Assembly (NCBI RefSeq): GCF_964275005.1
Contig: NC_092697.1
Span: 21,116,138-21,180,137, forward strand
DNA length: 64,000 nt
Direction of reading: 5' to 3'
From: Diadema setosum
Lineage: Eukaryota; Echinodermata; Echinoidea; Diadematoida; Diadematidae
Shown here: in pieces, positions 56,244 to 64,000 of the stretch
Layout: each line of letters opens with the position of its first letter
Position numbering within the stretch: the first letter of the stretch is position 1
Position numbers and translations under genes: made by a program
Notes under the pieces: model-generated
The model's database searches: none
Seen by the model: the letters and a program-made list of their open reading frames with translations, nothing else
What the model was told of the DNA's origin: nothing

Positions 56244-57134
56244 ATGGCTGATGAACTCGAGTACCATGTAACATTCCCAACCAAATTTTCAAATGTTGGG
56301 TCTCCTCGAAGTTGTGAAGCTGCAGCAGCTTGTGCTGAGGTTGAACTGACTGAAGGGGGGCTAGAGAAGGAGCCGGTTGTCTTTCTCCTTGGTTGGTATA
56401 ATGCCGATGACAAGGAACTTGCCAAATACAGTGCCATTTACATGTCTGAAGGATATGTCACCATCCGATATGTTCTACCAGGTGAATACCTGTTTGATGG
56501 GAAGCTGGGAGGAGTGCACAGCATTGCAGAGAAAGTACTTGAAGCATTTTTTGATTTGGGATTGGAGGAAAATCCCATCTTCTTTCATCTGTTCAGCAAT
56601 GGAGGAACATACATTTACCGTGCAGTCACCGAAATTCTGAATGGGCGTGATCCTGGCCAGTTTGCAGCATTAAAAATTGGTGGTGTCATCTTCGACAGTG
56701 CTCCATGTCGGCCAACATTCTTGTCTGGTTTTAGGGCATTGTCTCTCTTCTCTCCAAGTAGTGCTTCACGTTCCTGGCCAGTTTCATATGTCATGACTGT
56801 TCCCTACTGGGCATGGCTGATGGTGAAGCACATTGTCCTACCTAGCTACTGGGAGGCAAACAGGCTCATGGATTCCTTCCTCACAGCCATTGCTAGTGAC
56901 AAAATGGAATGTCCCCAGCTCTTTATCTACTCCAAGAAGGACTGTATTGCATCATGTGCAGACATACAGGAGATTGTGAGGCAGCGCAGAGAGCAAGGTA
57001 TAGATGTAAGGGAGGCCTATTGGGAAGACTCTGATCATCTTCAACATCTGGCTAATCACCATGACGAGTATGTCGATGCCTGCTTGGATTTGATTTTAGC
57101 AGGATTAGAGCACTTGGAGCTTGGTAACGAGTAA
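56244..57134 (+). CDS. TMEM53: Transmembrane protein 53 (DUF829, alpha/beta-hydrolase-like)
   Basis: 296 residues in one exon, close to the usual size for the family (about 280). TMEM53 is a nuclear-envelope protein in vertebrates, linked to restraint of BMP-SMAD signalling. No enzymatic substrate is established. Visible family features: VVFLLGW (45-51), AKYSAIY (60-66), a nucleophile elbow-like FHLFSNGG (114-121, S118), FDSAP (150-154), YSKKD with D233 and SDHLQHL with H265. A Ser-Asp-His set is therefore retained. One hydrophobic stretch (about 180-203) could be the membrane segment. The start has G at -3 and G at +4. The frame is intact and codon use is even, so this looks functional. No neighbour on the same strand is coupled to it. 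Confidence 0.94.
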   Translation: MADELEYHVTFPTKFSNVGSPRSCEAAAACAEVELTEGGLEKEPVVFLLGWYNADDKELAKYSAIYMSEGYVTIRYVLPGEYLFDGKLGGVHSIAEKVLEAFFDLGLEENPIFFHLFSNGGTYIYRAVTEILNGRDPGQFAALKIGGVIFDSAPCRPTFLSGFRALSLFSPSSASRSWPVSYVMTVPYWAWLMVKHIVLPSYWEANRLMDSFLTAIASDKMECPQLFIYSKKDCIASCADIQEIVRQRREQGIDVREAYWEDSDHLQHLANHHDEYVDACLDLILAGLEHLELGNE

Positions 57135-57385
57135 GATTTACAGACACATGTAATTGTTGTAAATCATGTAAATATATGATGCTGTTTTTCAATGTGAATT
57201 TGATTCTGTTCTGAATTAATCAGGGCAAGCCCTGCAGTGTCTTTCCCATTATGAGCCTTACAATGTATGCCCCTACATGTAGATAGCACTGGAAAACTGT
57301 GTAGGCCTACATGTGTATGTACTCTACTGTATTGCACTCTGTAAGTACTGTTTATCATCATTATTGTTTTGCTTGAAGCAGAAGG

Positions 57386-58160
57386 GCAATTCCGCGGTTA
57401 GTAACGTTACATTTGAACAAATTTAGATATTTGTTTTTACCGCTAAATTACCATTTATTCACTTCAAGTCAAAATTAAGTCAAAAACATGTTCATCCTTC
57501 CCAGGTTTATGATACAGAAAAGAATGAACACAATCCAAGAAATATTAGAATTGCTATAGCAACTTGAAGGGCTGGTTAGTAACGTTACGAAAAAAGGACA
57601 TGACAAAAAAATCAATGTCTTGTAACAAAAAGTGTGCAAAAATTCAAGTTACTTCAGACAAAGTGTTGCATTAATTTCAATTATTGCATCATGGCAAATG
57701 TTCATGCAAATTTTTTTAGCAGTTCGACCGATAATTTTTTAGCTAGACCCCCAAAAGCATGGTTAGTAACGTTACGGTTAGTAACGTTACATTTGTCCGG
57801 AGTAATTCCGCAGGTCATTTCACCCTTTTGTAATTGACAAAATGTCACATGACTTCTGGAGTATTTAAATGTATTCATCTTTTACCCTTTAGCAAAACTT
57901 TGAGGAAAAAATTTCAAAGGAACCCACTGTAATTTGCATTTAAGTGAATTTCAGCGTCCCCAGTCCCACATGTACATTTTAAATGATGGTTTTAGATCTC
58001 ACAAAATCAATGAATACGAAAAATAAAATCTACTGAATTTGAAAGACCCTAATGATTGGTGAACATCCATGGCATTAGTTGATACCTAGATTAAAGGGTA
58101 AGATAAAGAGGCACATTTCTTTTATCCATGTCATGTCCACCTAACTGCGGAATTGCCCAG
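57386..58160. mobile_element. MITE with GGGCAATTCCGCGGTTAG ends
   Basis: AGGGCAATTCCGCGGTTAGT and ACCTAACTGCGGAATTGCCC are inverted ends about 770 bp apart. The palindrome-containing word GGTTAGTAACGTTAC occurs four times (about 57397, 57574, 57760 and 57777). No coding capacity. Confidence 0.75.
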
Positions 58161-58164
58161 AATC

Positions 58165-59135
58165 ATTCATTGTTGATTATGAGTTTATCAAATGCTGACA
58201 CCCTCTTCAATGTTTTATAACAATTCAGCTGTGCTATCTTTTTGTCAAGTGTACCAAACTACAATGTAAGATACTGTAGAAACAGTGTGCTGTTGTTTCC
58301 AAAATCTTACTGGTACAACTGACTCCCATCAAGCAATCAACCGTGCTGACATTGTACAAGTGTATGCACCCCTCCTCAAAATCCCCCAAATGTGTTTATA
58401 AGGTATAGATTTTTTTAAACATTTGATTAGTATATTATTATCCATTTATGTAACATTGATTTTTCTTTCATCTTGTAAGCCAAAATTATAACTTCATGTT
58501 GTTTAATTTGTATTCACCAAATCTTCTGAAACTGAAACAGGCTAATTAAACTGTATGCACAAGACTGTGGTAAGCCAGTAGAATTACAAAGCATGCTTTA
58601 ACCCATGACCTCAACTGTGTACATACAATGGTACAGTACACTGTGTGTTATAGCGTTAATTGATTGTCACCCAAACTTTTTGAGTACAACATGTACAAAT
58701 GTAATTGGAATTTTACATCTTTATGTAGGAAAGTCAAATGCAGATGAACTGTTACAGTATTTTTGGCAATTTAGTATCATTTTACTAGTGAAGAATGAAA
58801 ACATGAATTCACATTGCTACCACTGATAAAAGAAATAAGCCATATGCTTTTCTAAGCCATACTGCATGTCTGTGCTTTACACTGCATTTCAATGAGATAG
58901 CATTCCTGTACTGCTTAAATTACATAATATGAATCTCATGATTATCTAATCTATTCTCTTCTGTGATTTCCTTGAATATTTCACTCTTGAAACACAAAAG
59001 AAATAGACTGCTTTTCCTTTTTCATGCCATGTATGTTTACTTTAATTTAATCTTAAAATGTGTTGAAGAAAATAACATTGCAGTACCACACACAATGGAT
59101 GGATTCATGACCCAAATTAGGTATCATGGTGTACA
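58165..59135. other. No gene recognised
   Basis: AT-rich intergenic sequence. I see no exon, RNA gene or element boundary. Confidence 0.45.
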
Positions 59136-59139
59136 ATGT

Positions 59140-59340
59140 ACTGTACGAGCTGAAATTTTCGCGTACAGATATTTTCGCGAATTGCTACTTGAAGGACATC
59201 TTCGCGTCTTGTTAATTTCACGGTTGCGAGGGTCTAACTGAACTTAGTTATTCACGCGTTGTTATTTTCGCGGTTCGAAGGCAATTCGCGAAATTCGCGA
59301 AAATAAAACCACCGCGAAAATTTCAGTTCGTACAGTACAT
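59140..59340. mobile_element. TTCGCG-rich MITE, first
   Basis: GTACTGTACGAGCTGAAATT (then TTCGCG) pairs with CGCGAAAATTTCAGTTCGTACAGTAC at the other end. TTTTCGCG words fill the interior. Length is about 200 bp. Confidence 0.85.
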
Positions 59341-59797
59341 AACGTGTTAACACTCGGATCCATGGGTTTTGTTGTGTATTCTTAGGAAGCTGTTGAGGGC
59401 AGATTTGTTTTTGCTGTACTATACTTGTGGAGATATTCTGTGATTGCAAATTTGACCACAATCCTTTGCTGTATATTCAAGACAGAAAAAGAGAAGACTA
59501 TTTGTACAATATTTCTTGTGTCCATTTCTGTGTATACACATTACAGTGTCAAGTTGTATACAATTGTACAGTGATTTCCACTATGCAAAGGTTTGCAAGT
59601 TTCCGGTTATGTTCACTTACAGGTCAGATTTTCTGTATTGGATACATTTGTATGCTCATGATTGTTACTGTTTACATGATGTAAGGACTGAAAAGGAATA
59701 CTGTTCCAGTATGTCATATTCATAAGTATGACTTCAAGTGACAATCAATGTCATATTTAAATTCACCTGATTCATCATGAAAAGACATCTCAGGTAA

Positions 59798-59992
59798 CTG
59801 TAAAAGTGGAAATTTTCGCGCATTTCGCGCAACCAGAACCAAGCGCGAAAATAAAAGCACGCAAATATTTTTGCATGCTGTATGTTCCAGTGGTTGATGT
59901 CTTGATTCTGCGGAATTAAAAACATGCGAAATTCTTTTTGTCTGGCCATGCGCGAAAAATTAGTCGCGCGAAAATATCCACTTTTACAGTAT
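59798..59992. mobile_element. TTCGCG-rich MITE, second
   Basis: ACTGTAAAAGTGGAAATTTT (then CGCGC) pairs with GCGCGAAAATATCCACTTTT (then ACAGT). It shares the interior style of the preceding element but has different terminal bases, so it is a related subfamily. Confidence 0.85.
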
Positions 59993-60007
59993 GCTGTATG
60001 AGGGTTG

Positions 60008-60175
60008 CAGGGCTGCCAACTCTCACGCATTTTGGTCCTTTCTCACTCTTAAACTTTATTTCATTTGCATGCTGTATTTCTATTGATCTCACTCATTTTG
60101 ACTCCTAAATTATAGCATTGGCCTATGGGAGTCTCACTCTCAGCTAGTTTCCAGTGTTGGCAGCCCTGGGGTTGC
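60008..60175. mobile_element. MITE with CAGGGCTGCCAAC ends
   Basis: GCAGGGCTGCCAACTCTCAC and CAGTGTTGGCAGCCCTGG are inverted ends about 165 bp apart. The interior has CTCACTCATTTTGACTCC and TCTCACTCTCAG. Confidence 0.8.
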
Positions 60176-60179
60176 CATG

Positions 60180-61515
60180 TGCAGTTTGCATGTACAGTAT
60201 ACTTCCAGTTGATGTCCTTTGAGGTCAAAAGTAGTAGAAACCTCATCACTCCTTAATCTCACTTTACATAATCTGTATTTAGGCTTTCTTTCAACAGTAT
60301 AATGATGATAAGGATGTTTCATTGCCATACATTCTTCAAAGGATCTCAATTGCTGTAACATCACAATGTTATGCTTTCTTAAAATCAGAAAGCATACATA
60401 GAGCATAATAATTGGTATACAATATCGCTGCTGTTCATTTGGACCACGTAAACCTATTGCTGGAAAACGTTGTTGACTGGAGTTATCATTACGTGTTTGT
60501 TATTACTGCTGTTATGATGGATATTATAAAACTGACCACATACATGTATGTGTGTGTCATCAGTGCTTCAAAAGTGCTGCAGCTGTATTATGATAGCCTA
60601 ATATGAGTTGACAAAGGGTGGTACAAATGTACAATCTTAATGAAACCAGGGTACTGTACATTGTAAGTGATGCATAATTGTACAGTGTAGAACATTGTTG
60701 CATTGCTTTGGGTACTTCAATGTGTACTTCAATGTACAACTATTGTATGGTACATTGTATACGAAAAGATTCTCCACTTACATACAATGTACATTGTAAT
60801 CCATTTGATGAGTGTTGCACATTAATTTTGAAGCCTGTTACAATAAAATGCTGTTTTCCTAAAAGTTGAAAAGAGATGGCATGCTTGTAGAAATCTAGTT
60901 CTGTTTCTTTTTTATTTTGATACTGAGTGAAGATTGACCTGAAATTGTGAAAGTGTGCAATTGTGAGAAAGTACCTGCACATATTTTGAGTCAATTATGG
61001 AAGAGTCAAGACAATTTTTACAGAGTGAATTATTATTTTCTAGTTAAAGTGAATTAAACCTGTGCTGAGAACTTGGTTTTCTGAAGGTATCGAGACAATC
61101 TCCATTTTCGCACCAGCAAATGGCTGATGGCTAGTTATTGTAGTTGCCCGAAGGTGAACACGCAAGTCCTATTTACTCACAGCAAAGTTTAGGCCCTGTC
61201 ACACTTTTCTGGGCAAGCTACATGGGCTTCTTGTACGGATTTTCCAGCATGCAGGATAATTTATGTGGATGGAAAAGGATTTGGGTAAGTTTTGCATGCG
61301 TCTTACCTGCTGGACACGTGCTACTTACGTTCTACTTGCGTGTATTCCTTATGACCTGTGTGTTGGGCGCATGGGTGGCGAATGAGGGCTGACAACTCGG
61401 TGAAGGAATCCCTGTGAAGGAATCCCTGTGAAGGACTTTTCATGTGGCAGAGGACCTCACAGAATGGCATTATCACCTTGCCCCCAGCCAACCCTCGACT
61501 ACATAACCAGAAGAA
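60180..61515. other. No gene recognised
   Basis: AT-rich sequence with scattered TGTACA words. A possible element start (GGCCCTGTCACACTTTTCTG) lies at 61190, but no partner end was found. Confidence 0.4.
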
Positions 61516-61523
61516 AGGCAGTA

Positions 61524-62938
61524 CTGTAAAATGGGGGTGAACAGGGACGGCGAGGTGAATAGCCTGGACAAAATCGAGAAAAGTTTTTTTAATCTGCATG
61601 TTTCATATTTGCTTGAACTTTTTTTCCTATTTTTATCACAGGATGGAAGGACCATCCAACAGTGTCCAGAAAGTGGTCCACCTCATTTGAAAAAACATTC
61701 TTTAAGGGTCCAAATAAAAAGTTTTCAAAAATATCACAAAAAGTCAGGGTGGTCAAAACTTTTCTGCTCCTGTGGCCATTGATTAATGAAATTCACTGAA
61801 AATGTGCATGAACCTAGCCTCCTAGGTCCTACACCACACCTTAGAATTTGAAATAATTATTCCAACAGGAATTAGGACATGTTTTTTCTTCTCTTGGGCA
61901 AAAAATCAGTTTGACTAGGGTGAATAGGGACACCAAGGTGTTGTTTGATTGGCCCTTTAAACTTTCTGTATGATTAATTATCATGTCATAAATTGCCCTG
62001 AAATGTTTGTTATGTCCAGCTATTTACAAAAGTGTGAATTTTTATTCTTAATCTCTTGACAAGAGAGCAATAAGACCTTGGGATACATATTATGTATGTG
62101 GCTTCATTTTTGTATTCATAGACGAGAGTGAACTTTGCTTTTTTGACTCCACCTAAAGAGGGAAAGGTCTGGGAACCCCACCCCCACCCAACCTCTCGGA
62201 ATTTTTTTTTTTCACTGCCTAAGACAGGCTAGGACTTTTGCACTTGTATTTCATGACCCCTTTCTCTGTCTTCTGCATGTTTTAATGCCATTAACACATC
62301 TGTTTTGGTCAGACCCATACTTCAGGTGCCAGATTACAATTACTGTAAGAACTCCCAAAATAACCCAACATAATTAGAGTTTAGTATCTCTGAATCTACA
62401 GTGTATGTATAACATTGTAGATCATGATTTGCCACTGGGAGAAGAACTTGGTTAATATTTGAGTGCAATTCAATGGATTAGTAAAGTTTGGACTTACTTT
62501 TCACTCTTAACCTTTGACCTGATGGGTCACATTTTTGTATGTCAGCTCGTTTTGTTTGGCTGTTGCAATTTTTTTAGAAGATTAATTTAACAATGGAATG
62601 GATTGCTCTGAAATATTTGTATATTATCTTTAAACTCTTTAGGTGTTCCCTAAATCCAATCTATTGTATGGATTAGAAAAATTGCCTTTAAACAGCTTTT
62701 TATTGGACCAAAACTAGTGTTGTCCCTGTTGACCCCAAATTTGGGGTCAACAGGGACAGCGCCATTTTATTAAAAAACATGATTTTTCCCCTAGTATATT
62801 TTTTTCGTAATACCAAATTAAAGGTACTTTAGGTGGACATAAATTCCCCACATGAGATTCAGTCTTTGGGCTGCATGAAAAAAATGACAATCATGAGAAC
62901 ATTAAAATTGTCCCTATTCACCTCGTTTTACAGTAACT
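61524..62938. mobile_element. 1.4 kb element with ACTGTAAAATGGGGGTGAAC ends
   Basis: The left end ACTGTAAAATGGGGGTGAAC (then AGGGACGGCGAGGTGAATAG) and the right end TTGTCCCTATTCACCTCGTT (then TTACAGTA) are inverted. GGTGAATAGGGACA and GGTCAACAGGGACAGC recur inside (about 61918 and 62743). No coding relic is recognised. Confidence 0.75.
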
Positions 62939-63159
62939 GACCCTCTGCATGCACACAATTTGCTCATAGCTCATTCCATGCCCACAAAATTGACCAGCTA
63001 CATGGATATTGGCAGTATCAACATCATTCCTTACCAGTAAAACACCCATATTATACTCATAAAACACCCGCAGATGACATACATTTCCTGCGCATAGGCA
63101 CAGATCCATGGACAACCTACAGTACATACATTGTACCTACTGTACTTCAAGAGGGTTAA

Positions 63160-63575
63160 CTGCCTGTGACTTGGGGAAGTCGCGGGCTTCGTACAGTTGT
63201 ACTGGGGTTCTGCATGGACCTCTGCAGGCAATCCCAAGCAACTCGCCTGGAACAAGTTTTGAGCATGCTAAAACCTTGGCTGGGTAAATCTGACTTGCAT
63301 GTGCCCCCCAGACAACTAAAGGCAAGATACCTGCTAGGTACTGTCAGGTGTGGGCTATCTGCAGGGGCCTCCAGGCACTAAAAATTGTTCACCGCAAGTC
63401 ACAAACAACGCTTGCCCGGAAGGGTGTGATGGGGCCCTTGAGAATGCTCAAAACTTGTTCCGGGTGAGTAGAGGGGGATTGCCCGCAGAGGTCCATGCAG
63501 AACACCGGTAGGAGGCTGGTAGCAACTGCACCTTGCAGGCAACTCCCATGCAGGTACATTGCAGTGCCCGTATGC
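63160..63575. mobile_element. Foldback repeat near the right edge
   Basis: GTTCTGCATGGACCTCTGCA and GGAACAAGTTTTGAGCATGC (63208-63270) are repeated in inverse orientation at 63436-63508 (GAATGCTCAAAACTTGTTCC, CGCAGAGGTCCATGCAGAAC). The outer limits are unclear, and the element may extend to about 63740. Confidence 0.7.
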
Positions 63576-64000
63576 TGCCCGTATGCTGCCCGTAACTAAA
63601 GACGGATCGGTCTCAAAGCTCTTACACACCACCCATGCACACCTGACAAGCAGGTCGCACGGAAAACATGCAAGTAAAACATATTAGTAGCATGTGTCCA
63701 GCTGGTAAAACGCATGCATAAGTCACTCAAATCCTTGTCTGCCCGCATAAAATTATCCACTGTACTAGGAAATCTCAACATGCAACAAGCCTGGAATGCG
63801 TGACAGGGCATTTGATAGTAATAATATGGATTGGGCAATATCAGGGGGACATTAATTGCCTTTACTAGTACTGTAGAATCTCATTTTTCCAAGTTGTAGA
63901 ATCTCATTTTTCCTAGTTGAAGACTCCGGAAATATGACTTTACTTCATGCAATACAGGTATCCCCCTCAAGGGGGTCCCGCGGATTTGTGAATGTCTCCA

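Overview
The window is nuclear DNA from an animal: genes split by long introns, GT-AG splice sites, AT-rich intergenic sequence, ATT microsatellites, LINE/SINE tails and very many inverted-repeat (MITE or foldback) elements. The gene content fits any bilaterian. The repeats fit a marine deuterostome best, most likely an echinoderm such as a sea urchin: foldback elements whose arms are arrays of about 15 bp units recall the sea urchin TU elements, and there are abundant TGACCTTTGACC-bearing elements ending in GGAGGCATAA. The species is an inference, not a demonstrated fact.

Three genes can be reconstructed with confidence. (1) TRMT13, the tRNA 2'-O-methyltransferase, lies on the minus strand from 31951 to 6944. 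It has ten coding exons whose phases all join (1737 nt, 578 residues). (2) A secreted phospholipase A2 lies on the minus strand from 52827 to 38149. It has four coding exons (651 nt, 216 residues) with a complete calcium loop, the CCxxHDxCY active site and the second catalytic Asp. One of its introns appears to be GC-AG. (3) TMEM53 (DUF829, alpha/beta-hydrolase-like) lies on the plus strand at 56244-57134 as one uninterrupted coding exon. A fourth, tentative locus at 1898-2441 (minus) is two exons that look like the first macroglobulin domain of an A2M/CD109/TEP-type protein running off the left edge.

Layout. 0-2.5 kb: C/G-rich simple repeats and the tentative TEP-like exons. 2.5-6.9 kb: repeats. 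6.9-32 kb: TRMT13, whose introns hold tandem-core elements, a tRNA-derived SINE, LINE tails, pogo-like MITEs, a TU-like foldback and a three-level nest of insertions (22.75-26.23 kb). A second promoter-like region lies in intron 1 (28.97-29.23 kb). 32-38 kb: a CpG-rich TRMT13 upstream region, MITEs, LINE remnants and microsatellites. 38.1-52.8 kb: the PLA2 gene. Its introns contain a Harbinger-related foldback, a 1.7 kb TU-like foldback, a 6 kb inverted composite carrying two decayed copies of an unusual transposon protein, and other foldbacks. 52.8-56.2 kb: simple repeats and unassigned sequence. 56.2-57.1 kb: TMEM53. 57.1-64 kb: at least six MITE-like elements and no recognisable gene.

The genes are not an operon and have unrelated roles: tRNA modification, extracellular lipid hydrolysis and a nuclear-envelope protein. 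The strongest signals for a second look are the 6 kb inverted composite, the foldbacks with tandem-unit arms, the nested insertions, and the repeat-borne DR1-type nuclear-receptor half-site pairs.
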